Below are positions 26,836 through 35,766 of a stretch of DNA of 64,000 nucleotides, in pieces. The stretch is from Candidatus Firestoneibacteriota bacterium (GTDB taxonomy: Bacteria; Oederibacteriota; Muellerivitia; Muellerivitales; Muellerivitaceae), in assembly GCA_013286205.1 (NCBI GenBank), contig JABDGD010000007.1:1-64000 (forward strand), given 5' to 3'. The translations under genes and the position numbers were made by a program. The notes under the pieces were generated by a model that saw only the letters and a program-made list of their open reading frames with translations, had not been told where the DNA came from and did no database searches. Numbering within the stretch: position 1 is the stretch's first letter; each line of letters opens with the position of its first letter.

Positions 26836-27417
26836 TCAAAGGTTAAAGTAGTCTGGCGCTTGGCCTGTTTTCCATTTAATGTTGCATCCCACACCGGGCT
26901 TTTGAACCCCTGTTATGGGTTGGTGGGTCAGAGCCAAATCCAAAGCGTTTCTCAAATCTTTACCAGTCACAGGCAGTGCATTTTTAGGCCGGCTGTCATC
27001 CAGTTGGCCTCGATATACCAAAGACCGTTTTTGATCGAAAAGATAGAACTCTGGCGTACAGGCTGCCCGGTAGGCCTTGGCCACCGTCTGGCTTTCGTCG
27101 TACAAAATGGAAAAATTAAAACCAGCTTCTTCAATCATTTGTTTCAGATGTTCGGGCGAGTCTTGCGGGTAGTTAGCCACGTCATTGGAACTGATACCAA
27201 CGACACCCACGTTCTTCGGACCGTAATGGTGCCCTATTTTGGCCAGCTCCGCCTGGACATGCTTCACATAGGGGCAATGTTGGCATAAAAAAATGACTAA
27301 CAGGAGCTCGTTTTCTTTAAACGTTTCTAGCGAAACCTGATTCCCCGTAGTGACATCCGGCAAGCTAAACGCTGGAGCGGAAGTGCCCAAAGGAAGCATC
27401 GTTGATTCAACTGACAT
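26836..27417 (-). CDS. Thioredoxin-like/peroxiredoxin-family protein with CQHC site
   Basis: The 193-residue thioredoxin-fold protein has N-terminal GTSAPAFSLPDVTTG, active-site C45-Q-H-C48 in FLCQHCPYVKHVQ, ISSND, and a C-terminal half with TPEFYLFDQKRSLVYRGQLDD. This resembles the AhpC/TSA-Redoxin family of thioredoxin-like proteins rather than classical thioredoxin (CGPC). Oxidoreductase activity is likely; the partner is unknown. No signal peptide. It follows the small Lys-rich exported protein by eight bases and is probably co-translated with it. Confidence 0.85.
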   Translation of the reverse strand: MSVESTMLPLGTSAPAFSLPDVTTGNQVSLETFKENELLLVIFLCQHCPYVKHVQAELAKIGHHYGPKNVGVVGISSNDVANYPQDSPEHLKQMIEEAGFNFSILYDESQTVAKAYRAACTPEFYLFDQKRSLVYRGQLDDSRPKNALPVTGKDLRNALDLALTHQPITGVQKPGVGCNIKWKTGQAPDYFNL

Positions 27418-27425
27418 AGCGCGAC

Positions 27426-27692
27426 CTACCTTTTCTTTTTAGTCCCTGCTTTATCGGCCTGTTGAGACACATCACTTTGGTCCGACACTTCGTCCTGCGA
27501 TCCCGCGGAAGCTTTTGAAACTTTTGTCTTACCGGCTTTCGCTTTCTTGTGCAGTTTCTTGGCTTTCTTCGGGGCTTTGTCTGGCGCGGTCATGGTATCC
27601 ACGGGGCCATTGCTTAACGCGACTTGAGGGTTCAATAAACCAGAAATAAGAATAGTGGTCAGAAGAAAGCCGGCGATAATTGTTGTTTTCAA
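27426..27692 (-). CDS. Small exported lysine-rich protein, unknown
   Basis: The 88-residue protein has a signal peptide (about 1-27, ending VALS) followed by a low-complexity region with alternating KKAKKLHKKAKAGK and Ser/Asp/Gln stretches, ending KKKR. I recognise no family. The composition suggests a disordered, strongly basic periplasmic or surface peptide that might bind nucleic acid, LPS or anionic polymers; that is inference. ATG start with AGGAGG upstream. It overlaps nothing and precedes the thioredoxin-like gene. Confidence 0.6.
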   Translation of the reverse strand: MKTTIIAGFLLTTILISGLLNPQVALSNGPVDTMTAPDKAPKKAKKLHKKAKAGKTKVSKASAGSQDEVSDQSDVSQQADKAGTKKKR

Positions 27693-27742
27693 AACATCCT
27701 CCTAGTTCAATGAGATAAACCGCTGGTTATTTTAGCTAAGTT

Positions 27743-28369
27743 TTACCCTTTTCGGGTCTTGTTTCCAAACCAAACCACTGCTGCCACGCCGATCAAAACA
27801 AAGATTATCCATATCAAAGCGCGGATATCGTCATCCCCAAAAAACATGCCCCATTTTTCGTTAAGAATTCGGCCCAGGTAAAATCCGCCCACAATTCCGC
27901 TAACCGAATCCGAGAGGGTTCCCACCGAGGCCCAAAAAGTAAAGTCATGTTTACTGACGCCCCAAAGATGCTCTACCAGGACAAAATAATCAAAAACAAA
28001 GAACGGTGCCAGATAGATGTAATAGTTTTTAAAAACCGAGTAACAAGGAATATTACCTAGTAAAAACCCGCTGGCATAAAAAATATAAGTTACCCAAATA
28101 AAGCAAGAAATCAGTAAAACGATCCGAAGAGCAAAACTTAAAGGCGTGATTAAAACTTTGAGCGCCGCCGGAATTTTCAGCTGATTGTAAAAATAAAGCG
28201 TCGGGTAAACCGCGATAAAAACTACCGCATTCGCCAGAAAAAAGAGAGGAGTACTGTCATTTGCGGGCGCGAATTGAAGAATATGGAGAAACCCCGCTAT
28301 CCCAATTATTTCCCAGAGGATAAACCGTGGAAACGATGGCGAACTTACAACCGCCGGATCTTTGCTCAT
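27743..28369 (-). CDS. Polytopic inner-membrane protein, unknown
   Basis: The 208-residue protein has about six predicted membrane helices (around 17-34, 41-61, 69-104 in one or two passes, 115-135, 145-168 and 183-201). The N-terminus is polar, and the C-terminus GNKTRKG is positively charged and probably cytoplasmic. The loop FGDDDIR near 176 and the pair LVEHLW/FWASVGTLSDSVSG are candidate functional residues. I do not recognise the family. The start has AAAGGA upstream. It is divergent from the Old Yellow Enzyme gene with a 216-bp gap. Confidence 0.65.
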   Translation of the reverse strand: MSKDPAVVSSPSFPRFILWEIIGIAGFLHILQFAPANDSTPLFFLANAVVFIAVYPTLYFYNQLKIPAALKVLITPLSFALRIVLLISCFIWVTYIFYASGFLLGNIPCYSVFKNYYIYLAPFFVFDYFVLVEHLWGVSKHDFTFWASVGTLSDSVSGIVGGFYLGRILNEKWGMFFGDDDIRALIWIIFVLIGVAAVVWFGNKTRKG

Positions 28370-28526
28370 TTCAGGTCCTTTTCCATATTGATTTCAAAAG
28401 AAGACTGCTTTAAGAGTCTCCATTTTAAAGGCCAACCCGTTATGAGGCATTAAGTAAAATTGCGTCCCTCACGGTCCGGCCCGGTAACTTCCTTGATACC
28501 ACTTTCTTGATAAACCCCCTTTTGTG

Positions 28527-28544
28527 CCTAGTAATCCCTAGTAA
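28527..28544 (+). repeat. Tandem CCTAGTAA repeats, possible operator
   Basis: CCTAGTAA occurs at 28527-28534 and again at 28537-28544, so the copies are exactly 10 bp apart, about one helical turn. They lie 42-59 bp upstream of the Old Yellow Enzyme ATG, in the divergent gap. Phased direct repeats of this size often bind a regulator; a redox or electrophile sensor would suit the target. Confidence 0.4.
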
Positions 28545-28585
28545 AGGTTCATATAAGTATTTCTCAACCAAACTAAGGAGCCGTT

Positions 28586-29653
28586 ATGAAATTGTTGTCA
28601 CCCGTTAAACTAGGACCTTTGGAACTAAAAAATCGCATGGCCATGTCAGCCTTGACCCGCTGTAGGGCCATTGCCGGTAACGTACCTAACCCCTTGGCGA
28701 TTACCTACTACTCTCAAAGAGCCACTGCCGGACTCATCATTACCGAAGCCACTCAAGTAACTCCCATGGGCCAAGGCTATCCCAATACCCCCGGGATCTA
28801 CTCCGACGAGCAGGTGCAGGGCTGGCGGAAAGTGACCGATGCCGTTCATCAAGCGGGCGGCAAAATCGTTTTGCAACTTTGGCATGTAGGCCGGGTTTCT
28901 CTTCCTGAGTATCACAACGGCCAACTGCCAGTCGCACCATCGGCGCTTCCTATGCAAGGTCAATTACACACACCACAATTTGTAAAAAAAGACATCCCCA
29001 CCCCTCGCGCCTTAGAAACAGCCGAAATTGCCGAAGTAGTATCTCAGTTTAAAAAGGGTGCAGAAAACGCTAAAGCGGCCGGTTTTGACGGAGTAGAAAT
29101 TCACGGAGCCAACGGTTACTTGTTGGAGCAATTTACTAAGAGTGGTGATAATCACCGCGCAGATACTTACGGTGGCACCCTAGAAAATCGCCTGCGCTTT
29201 CCATTAGAAGTGGTAGATGCCGTGATTAGCGTTTGGGGCGCGGATCGAGTGGGCTACCGTATCTCCCCGCATTTTGAGGGTTATGCCAGTTCAGATGCCA
29301 ATCCAGTAGAAACTTACACCCGTCTCGTGGAAGAGCTCGACAAACGTAAAATTGGTTATTTGTGTGTCAAAGAAGGCGCTAACGAACCGAAAACTCCCGA
29401 CCAGGCCTTAACCTCTCGTTTGCGAAAAGTATTTCATCAGACCTACATGGTTAACCAGGGCTACAACGCCCAAACCGGTGAAGCGATTTTAGAAAACGGC
29501 GGAGCCGACATAGTTTGTTACGGAACTCTGTTTCTAGCTAATCCGGATCTTCCCCAGCGATTTGAGAAAAATGCCCCGCTCAATGCACCTGACCCATCAA
29601 CATTTTATGGCGGCAACGAAAAGGGTTATACGGATTATCCAACCCTGAGCTAA
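28586..29653 (+). CDS. nemA: Old Yellow Enzyme-type alkene/N-ethylmaleimide reductase
   Basis: The 355-residue FMN oxidoreductase reduces activated C=C bonds of enones, maleimides and nitro compounds with NAD(P)H. It has an FMN-barrel N-terminus LLSPVKLGPLELKNRM, LQLWHVGR (about 93-100), the substrate His/Asn pair in VEIHGANGYLLEQF (about 170-183), the DTYGG-NR segment, and a C-terminal phosphate site ending CYGTLFLANPDLP. AAGGAG lies six bases before the ATG. A terminator follows. The gene seems monocistronic and probably induced by reactive electrophiles. The symbol is by family; the substrate is unknown. Confidence 0.93.
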   Translation: MKLLSPVKLGPLELKNRMAMSALTRCRAIAGNVPNPLAITYYSQRATAGLIITEATQVTPMGQGYPNTPGIYSDEQVQGWRKVTDAVHQAGGKIVLQLWHVGRVSLPEYHNGQLPVAPSALPMQGQLHTPQFVKKDIPTPRALETAEIAEVVSQFKKGAENAKAAGFDGVEIHGANGYLLEQFTKSGDNHRADTYGGTLENRLRFPLEVVDAVISVWGADRVGYRISPHFEGYASSDANPVETYTRLVEELDKRKIGYLCVKEGANEPKTPDQALTSRLRKVFHQTYMVNQGYNAQTGEAILENGGADIVCYGTLFLANPDLPQRFEKNAPLNAPDPSTFYGGNEKGYTDYPTLS

Positions 29654-29670
29654 CTAAAACACTTAAAAGA

Positions 29671-29700
29671 AACCCGTAGTTCCTCACTGCGGGTTTTATT
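29671..29700 (+). terminator. Terminator after nemA, functional on both strands
   Basis: AACCCGTAG (29671-29679) pairs with CTGCGGGTT (29687-29695) with one G-U pair around a 7-nt loop, followed by TTATT on the plus strand. On the minus strand it is followed by TTTCTTTT, so it can also end the small zinc-ribbon gene, whose stop overlaps it. Confidence 0.85.
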
Positions 29701-29848
29701 AGTCTTTTTGTAAGCGACGCCGATCACTGGCCTTTTCTTTTCCGCCCATCATGCGGGCTCCTCCACACTTAGGGCAGACAAACTTACGCTTTTTATGGGC
29801 GATGTGGGCCTTTTCTCGCATTTTGATTTTACATTTCCGGCAGAACAT
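29699..29848 (-). CDS. 49-residue zinc-ribbon protein, unknown
   Basis: This small gene is easily overlooked. ATG at 29848 with GGAG six bases upstream and a TAA at 29699 give 49 residues. Two CxxC knuckles, C3/C6 and C25/C28, are separated by a Lys/Arg/His-rich stretch (MREKAHIAHKKRKF), and a basic tail ends RRRLQKD. The layout resembles small ribosome- or RNA-binding zinc ribbons, but I cannot name it. It lies 52 nt after tRNA-Lys on the same strand and ends on a bidirectional terminator. Confidence 0.7.
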   Translation of the reverse strand: MFCRKCKIKMREKAHIAHKKRKFVCPKCGGARMMGGKEKASDRRRLQKD

Positions 29849-29892
29849 TGAGGCTCCAAAATGAGTGAATCCATAGGCTCGCTGGACACGAA

Positions 29893-29988
29893 AAAGCCTT
29901 TGGTGAGTCGTCCGGGATTCGAACCCGGGACACCCGCATTAAAAGTGCGGTGCTCTACCAACTGAGCTAACGACTCACCAAAGGCTTT
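29893..29988 (-). repeat. 19-bp inverted repeat enclosing tRNA-Lys (extended acceptor stem)
   Basis: The left arm (29893-29911) and right arm (29970-29988) are perfectly complementary. The arms contain the 7-bp acceptor stem, the ACCA end paired to a TGGT leader, and eight further pairs (AAAGCCTT/AAGGCTTT). Read on the minus strand, the distal arm ends in five T, so the structure could act as precursor clamp and terminator at once. Confidence 0.85.
29901..29976 (-). tRNA. tRNA-Lys (TTT)
   Basis: The 76-nt gene has encoded CCA (29901-29903). The acceptor GAGTCGT pairs with ACGACTC (29905-29911), the D arm is GCTCAGTTGGTAGAGC, the anticodon loop CTTTTAA is closed by CCGCA/TGCGG, and the T loop is TTCGAAT. 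The anticodon TTT reads AAA/AAG Lys codons. It lies 65 bp after the purA stop in the same direction and is flanked by complementary leader and trailer (see the repeat at 29893-29988). Confidence 0.97.
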
Positions 29989-30041
29989 AAAGGGACACAA
30001 AAAATATACTTTTTAGCTCAAAAAATCAAAACAAATGAGCA

Positions 30042-31409
<1,368 letters not shown>

Positions 31410-31454
31410 TCACAGCGACCAGGCATTTTAGGGTAACTGACAGACCAAAACAAG

Positions 31455-31835
31455 TTAAGTTTTAGAGGTTTTTCCCATTTTTGCCCAATCAATCCTTTTC
31501 GCGTCGCCCCAAAGCCGTTCCAGATCATAGTACATGCGGGATGTCTCGTTGAAAACGTGAACAACCACCTCACCATAATCCAAGATAAGCCAATTTTTGT
31601 CTTTCGAGGAGTTTCGATAAATAGGCTTAATATCATGCCGAACCTTCTCTTCCACATTATCAATCAAAGCATTGCTGTGAGTGGAAGAAGTCGCGGTGCA
31701 AATCAAAATATAGTCAGTGTAAGAAGCAATATCCCGCATGTCTAACAAGAGAATATCGGCAGCTTTTTTCTCGTCTAAGGCCTCAATCATTTGAGCTACG
31801 GTATGGGGAATCAAATCTTTTCCTTTGGTGGTCAT
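31455..31835 (-). CDS. rsfS: Ribosomal silencing factor RsfS
   Basis: The 126-residue protein binds L14 and blocks subunit joining when nutrients fall. DUF143/Iojap signatures are ILLLDMRDIASYTDYILICTATSSTHSNALIDNVEE (in pieces), NWLILDYGEVVVHVFNETSRMYYDLERLWGDAKRID. The start overlaps the nadD stop by four bases, the common nadD-rsfS pairing. yqeK and the LytR-type gene that often lie between are elsewhere in this window. Confidence 0.96.
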   Translation of the reverse strand: MTTKGKDLIPHTVAQMIEALDEKKAADILLLDMRDIASYTDYILICTATSSTHSNALIDNVEEKVRHDIKPIYRNSSKDKNWLILDYGEVVVHVFNETSRMYYDLERLWGDAKRIDWAKMGKTSKT

Positions 31836-32455
31836 AAATAAAGCTGCTGATTGTGTATGAACTGTTCGACGGTTTCCGGAACTAAATACTTAATACTTTT
31901 CCATTCTTTGACCCGCTGGCGGATAGAGGTGGAACTGATATCCAGCGTGGCCACATCCTCCACCAGTACATTTTCCATTAACTCCGAAGCGATCGAAGTG
32001 TTCTTGGAGCTTAAATAATATTGATTAAAAATCTTTTGAACATCATAGCCTGGTCTCGATACTGCGATAAAACGGCATAATTTTAAAATCTCTCCAATGT
32101 TCTTCCAAGCGGCAATACCGACCAGCATGTCGGCCCCAATAATAAAATAGATTTTCACCTTATCGCCAAAATGCTTCCGAAAATGCTTTATCGTATCCAC
32201 CGCGTAAGACTTGCCGCCGCTATCAATCTCAAAAGTAGACACCTCAAAACAAGGGTTACTCACGGTTGCTAAATGGGTCATAAGCCACCTTTGTCGGGCG
32301 CTCACTAAGTCTGAGGGATTTTTATGGGGAGGCAGATTGGTTGGAACAAATATCACTTTATCCAAATTAAATTTGGTTCGAATTTCTTCCGCGATACAGA
32401 GATGGCCAAAATGAATCGGATTAAAGGTGCCTCCGAAAATGGCGACGGCTTTCAT
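31832..32455 (-). CDS. nadD: Nicotinate-mononucleotide adenylyltransferase
   Basis: The 207-residue enzyme adenylates nicotinate mononucleotide in NAD synthesis. Nucleotidyltransferase motif GGTFNPIHFGHLCIAEEI at residues 8-25, VFVPTNLPPHKNPSDLVSA, IGADML near 108-113 and the C-terminal ISSTSIRQRV (the ISSTxIR signature) are visible. GGAG sits eight bases before the ATG. It follows proB by 61 bp. A paralogous fold, coaD, is at 47934 but has the TNGHLD variant. Confidence 0.96.
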   Translation of the reverse strand: MKAVAIFGGTFNPIHFGHLCIAEEIRTKFNLDKVIFVPTNLPPHKNPSDLVSARQRWLMTHLATVSNPCFEVSTFEIDSGGKSYAVDTIKHFRKHFGDKVKIYFIIGADMLVGIAAWKNIGEILKLCRFIAVSRPGYDVQKIFNQYYLSSKNTSIASELMENVLVEDVATLDISSTSIRQRVKEWKSIKYLVPETVEQFIHNQQLYL

Positions 32456-32516
32456 AGCTTTGCTCCAGTGAGCTTTAAGGTGACGTTACTGTAATTTAAG
32501 TTAAAGAAACATGACA

Positions 32517-33659
32517 TCAAAAAGATTCCGTTTTAACCAGGTTGTCGCGATGAATGACTTCATCAGCCGATTTACGGCCCAATTTTTCAGCGATTTGCTC
32601 GGTTTTCAATCCTTTGATGAGCTTCAAATCCTCAGAAGAATAATTCACGATGCCTTTGGCGATCTCTTGATTGTCCATTCCGACAACCTTAACCACTTCG
32701 CCCACAGACCAGTTTCCCACCACAGCCTGAATACCACCCGGCAGCAAACTTTTGTCTTTCTCGCAAATAGCCTTTTGAGCGCCCTCATCCACACGAATCT
32801 CGCCGCGGGGCTTTACACCCCAGGCAAGCCAGCGTTTGCGGCTGTTCATTTTCGAGCTCGAGGGATAAAAAAAAGTTCCCACTTTTTCAGAACCCAAAAT
32901 TTTGGTTAAAACGTTTTTGGTTTTGCCATTCGCGATCACCATAGGAATGCCGGATTGCATCATGCTTTTGGCGGCCTGCACCTTGGTTTTCATTCCGCCC
33001 GTCCCCACTGCCGACCTTGTACTTGTGGCATTTTTTTCAATATTTGGGTTTAAGCTATCCACATCGCTGATCAGTTTAGCTTTGGGGTTTAAGCGGGGGT
33101 CCTCATCGTAAAGACCGTTCGTATCGGTTAAGACAACCAGCAGATCCGCTGCGCATAAATGAGTCACCAAAACACCTAATGTGTCGTTGTTGCCAAACTT
33201 GATTTCTTCCACGGCTACAGTGTCGTTTTCATTGACCACAGGAATCACTTTATTTTTGAAGAGCTCAATAAGTGTGTTATGCGCGTTGGAGTAACGGTTG
33301 CGGTGTGAAAGATCTTCCCAGGTCAAAAGCAGCTGAGCCACATTCAATCCGCTGCGTTTGAATGTTTTTTCGTAGGAATGCATCAACTGGCTTTGCCCTA
33401 TGGCGGCCAAGGCCTGAAGTTGAGCGATTTCTTTGGGTCTTTCTTTGAGACCCAGCTTATAAAAGCCCGCCGCGATAGCTCCCGACGTAACAATGACACA
33501 TTGAATATTTTTTTGCTGAAGCGTCTTTATTTGAGCCGCAAGGTGAGTCAGAAAAGTCGCCTGAATGGCTTTTTTCTTGGGGTTGGTGAGCAAGCTACTG
33601 CCAATCTTGATAACTACCCGTTTTACTTTTGAAAGATGTGTTTTTCTTTCTAAAGCCAT
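32517..33659 (-). CDS. proB: Glutamate 5-kinase with PUA domain
   Basis: The 380-residue enzyme phosphorylates glutamate, the first and feedback-controlled step of proline synthesis. AAK domain (about 12-260) with KRVVIKIGSSLLTN, VTSGAIAAG, NENDTVAVEEIKFGNNDTL and STRSAVGTGGMKTKVQAAK; PUA domain (about 285-370) with GEIRVDEGAQKAI. It sits two bases after obgE. The usual partner proA does not follow; nadD does. proA must be elsewhere, or the product feeds another route. Confidence 0.96.
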   Translation of the reverse strand: MALERKTHLSKVKRVVIKIGSSLLTNPKKKAIQATFLTHLAAQIKTLQQKNIQCVIVTSGAIAAGFYKLGLKERPKEIAQLQALAAIGQSQLMHSYEKTFKRSGLNVAQLLLTWEDLSHRNRYSNAHNTLIELFKNKVIPVVNENDTVAVEEIKFGNNDTLGVLVTHLCAADLLVVLTDTNGLYDEDPRLNPKAKLISDVDSLNPNIEKNATSTRSAVGTGGMKTKVQAAKSMMQSGIPMVIANGKTKNVLTKILGSEKVGTFFYPSSSKMNSRKRWLAWGVKPRGEIRVDEGAQKAICEKDKSLLPGGIQAVVGNWSVGEVVKVVGMDNQEIAKGIVNYSSEDLKLIKGLKTEQIAEKLGRKSADEVIHRDNLVKTESF

Positions 33660-33661
33660 AA

Positions 33662-34945
33662 CTAGGACCCTAAACTTTCTTCTTCATAAGTTAATTCCAA
33701 ATCCTCGCAGATGACCTTGTCGCCTTCCGCGGCACCTAACTTTTTGAGCTCTTTAATGACGCCCATGCGCTTGAGAATTCTGTAAAACCGCTCAGTGGCA
33801 TCATGATTGTCAAAATTGGTCATGGCAACCCATTTTTTAATTTCCGGGCCCGAAACCATGTAAAAGCCCTCGTGCTTATCCACCTTAAACCGTACTTTGG
33901 CCTGATAAATTTTCTCTTCGATGATCACGGGCTGGCTGAGTTCTTTTTCACGGATTTCAGCGATGGTTTTCCATATTTCTTCCAACAGGGGTTTCAAACC
34001 GAAACCTGTAACAGCCGAAATAACCAGAACCTTGGTTCCCTTTTTCTCCAGTTTCTTAATCCAAGGTTGATAGGTGTCGGTGTTGGCGGAATCCGCCTTG
34101 GTAAAAACCAGGAGTTCGGGTTTTTCCAAAAATTTAGTGCTGTGCTGCTTAAGCTCGTTGCGGATAATTTTGATTCTTTTTTCCAGCTCAGCGTAAGTCG
34201 TCAGGGTGGCTAGCTCCACCAGATGAAGCATCAGTTTGGTTCTTTCCAGATGTTTCAAAAATTTAATGCCCAAACCCTTGCCCTGGCTGGCGCCTTCAAT
34301 CAAACCAGGAATGTCCGCCAGAACTAGGCTTCGGCCTTCGGAAAGACGCACCACGCCCAACTGGGGTTCTAAAGTGGTAAAGGGATAGTCAGCGATTTTA
34401 GGCGTGGCATGGGTGACGCGCGAAAGTAGGGTGGATTTGCCCGCGTTGGGAAAACCCACAATGCCCACATCGGCCAGCAGTTTGAGTTCTAAACGTAAAA
34501 CTCTCGTCTCACCCGGCTCACCTCGCTCAGCCAGCTTGGGCGCCTGCTGAGTGGCGGTGGTAAAAGTAGTGTTTCCCCTGCCTCCGCGACCGCCTTTAGC
34601 GACAAGAAACTTCATCCCTGGCTGATTCATATCCACAATCAACTCATGATTTTCATCGTAAACCATTGTGCCAACCGGAACCCGGATAATGACATCCTCG
34701 GTGGCCTTGCCGTGCATGTTCTTGCCCTTGCCATGCACACCATGCTTGGCCGCGTAAATGGGCTGATAGATAAAATCTACCAGAGTCGCCACGTCCGTGC
34801 GGGCTTCCATGAACACATTACCGCCGCGACCGCCGTTGCCGCCGTCCGGACCGCCATAGGGAATAAATTTTTCACGGCGAAAACTAAGACAGCCATTGCC
34901 GCCGCTGCCTGCTTCAACCGTGATCGTTACTTCATCAACAATCAT
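33662..34945 (-). CDS. obgE: Obg/CgtA GTPase
   Basis: The 427-residue GTPase acts in late 50S assembly and stress control. Glycine-rich Obg fold (1-158), G domain with GFPNAGKST, TTLEPQLG, DIPGLIEGAS, and an OCT domain (about 345-425). The G4 motif reads TKAD instead of NKxD, which in other small GTPases still binds guanine. AGAGGG lies before the ATG. It follows L21 and L27 in the common rplU-rpmA-obgE order, separated from rpmA by a terminator. Confidence 0.96.
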   Translation of the reverse strand: MIVDEVTITVEAGSGGNGCLSFRREKFIPYGGPDGGNGGRGGNVFMEARTDVATLVDFIYQPIYAAKHGVHGKGKNMHGKATEDVIIRVPVGTMVYDENHELIVDMNQPGMKFLVAKGGRGGRGNTTFTTATQQAPKLAERGEPGETRVLRLELKLLADVGIVGFPNAGKSTLLSRVTHATPKIADYPFTTLEPQLGVVRLSEGRSLVLADIPGLIEGASQGKGLGIKFLKHLERTKLMLHLVELATLTTYAELEKRIKIIRNELKQHSTKFLEKPELLVFTKADSANTDTYQPWIKKLEKKGTKVLVISAVTGFGLKPLLEEIWKTIAEIREKELSQPVIIEEKIYQAKVRFKVDKHEGFYMVSGPEIKKWVAMTNFDNHDATERFYRILKRMGVIKELKKLGAAEGDKVICEDLELTYEEESLGS

Positions 34946-34992
34946 GAAACCCTCTTTGACGATATTGAATAGTGTAGAAAATCAGTATAAAC

Positions 34993-35022
34993 AAAAAAAC
35001 CCCGCCTTAGGAGGCGAGGTTT
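34993..35022 (-). terminator. Terminator between rpmA and obgE
   Basis: On the minus strand AAACCTCGCC-TCCTAA-GGCGGGGTTT pairs over ten base pairs with one T-G pair and is followed by a run of T. It probably attenuates rather than fully separates L21/L27 from obgE, because no obvious promoter was found before obgE. Confidence 0.85.
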
Positions 35023-35045
35023 CTTTTTACTGAGTTGAGGTTGTT

Positions 35046-35321
35046 TTACGCTTCTTTGGAAGCAGTTTCCTTAGGAACAACGCTGATAGTTTTGAGGCCG
35101 TTTCTGAACGCTCTGAAAGCCACCAGACCAGCGACCTTGGCGAACAAAGTATCATCTTTGCCTACGCCAACGTTGGTTCCCGGCTTGTAGCGGCGGCCGC
35201 GTTGACGAATCAAGATGCTGCCCGCTTTCACAAAATTTCCGCCGTAGGCTTTAATTCCCAGTCTCTGACTGTGACTATCCCGGCCGTTTTGGGTTGACCC
35301 ACCCGCTTTATGCTGACCCAT
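35046..35321 (-). CDS. rpmA: 50S ribosomal protein L27
   Basis: The 91-residue protein sits at the peptidyl-transferase centre. Motif [22 protein letters not shown] is present in pieces, and the N-terminus MGQHKAGGS differs from the usual AHKKGGGS by Gln/Ala. The N-terminal tail is unprocessed and contacts the tRNA CCA ends. Its ATG is preceded by TAGGAGG (35329-35335). It follows rplU by 21 nt in the classical pair. Confidence 0.97.
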   Translation of the reverse strand: MGQHKAGGSTQNGRDSHSQRLGIKAYGGNFVKAGSILIRQRGRRYKPGTNVGVGKDDTLFAKVAGLVAFRAFRNGLKTISVVPKETASKEA

Positions 35322-35342
35322 GACTTACTGCCTCCTAAAAAA

Positions 35343-35657
35343 TTAAGCCGAAATGATCTTTTCGATCGAAACGGTCGTGTACTTGGCTCTAGAGCCTTTT
35401 GTTTTCATCGTGTTTTTGCGGCGCGTATAACGGAAAACGCGGATCTTCTTGCCTTGGGTTTGGCCAACGATTTTACCCGTGACCTTGATACCCTTGACTT
35501 CGCTTTGCTTGATGCGAAGTTGACCATTGTTTTCTAACATTACCACTTGGGCAAATTCAATCGAATCACCGGGATTTCCCTTGAGACGGTTAACTGTAAT
35601 CACGTCCCCTTCGGATACCTTGTATTGAGTGCCGCCGGCTTGAATCACTGCGTACAT
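35343..35657 (-). CDS. rplU: 50S ribosomal protein L21
   Basis: The 104-residue protein starts MYAVIQAGGTQYKVSEGD, the standard L21 opening. The ATG at 35657 has GGGAGG eight bases upstream; an upstream in-frame start at 35708 would add 17 residues that do not resemble L21. The leader holds a hairpin (GCCTTTTT/AAAAGGC, 35680-35697), possibly autoregulatory like other ribosomal leaders. It forms a pair with rpmA under the promoter at 35712-35740. Confidence 0.97.
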   Translation of the reverse strand: MYAVIQAGGTQYKVSEGDVITVNRLKGNPGDSIEFAQVVMLENNGQLRIKQSEVKGIKVTGKIVGQTQGKKIRVFRYTRRKNTMKTKGSRAKYTTVSIEKIISA

Positions 35658-35711
35658 AAAAATCCTCCCTAAAATGCGCGCCTTTTTAAGAAAAGGCCCG
35701 AAGAGCATTAG

Positions 35712-35740
35712 AGTTTATTCATGAGGTTGGGTGTTGTCAA
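35712..35740 (-). promoter_or_regulatory. Sigma-70-type promoter of rplU-rpmA
   Basis: On the minus strand TTGACA (35735-35740), a 17-bp spacer and TAAACT (35712-35717). A second TTGACA copy lies 11 bp further upstream, suggesting tandem -35 elements. Start near 35705 gives a leader of about 48 nt containing the L21 hairpin. Confidence 0.8.
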
Positions 35741-35766
35741 GCATTTGTCAACAAAGTGGCAGGGGG

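Noticed and set aside
29749..30000. Minus-strand frame of 83 residues spanning tRNA-Lys
   Set aside because: It reads through the tRNA gene (giving the usual AQLVEHRTFN-type translation) and runs in a different frame from the supported 49-residue zinc-ribbon gene.
35658..35708. Longer L21 start at 35708
   Set aside because: The extra 17 residues do not resemble L21 and the ATG at 35657 has GGGAGG upstream.
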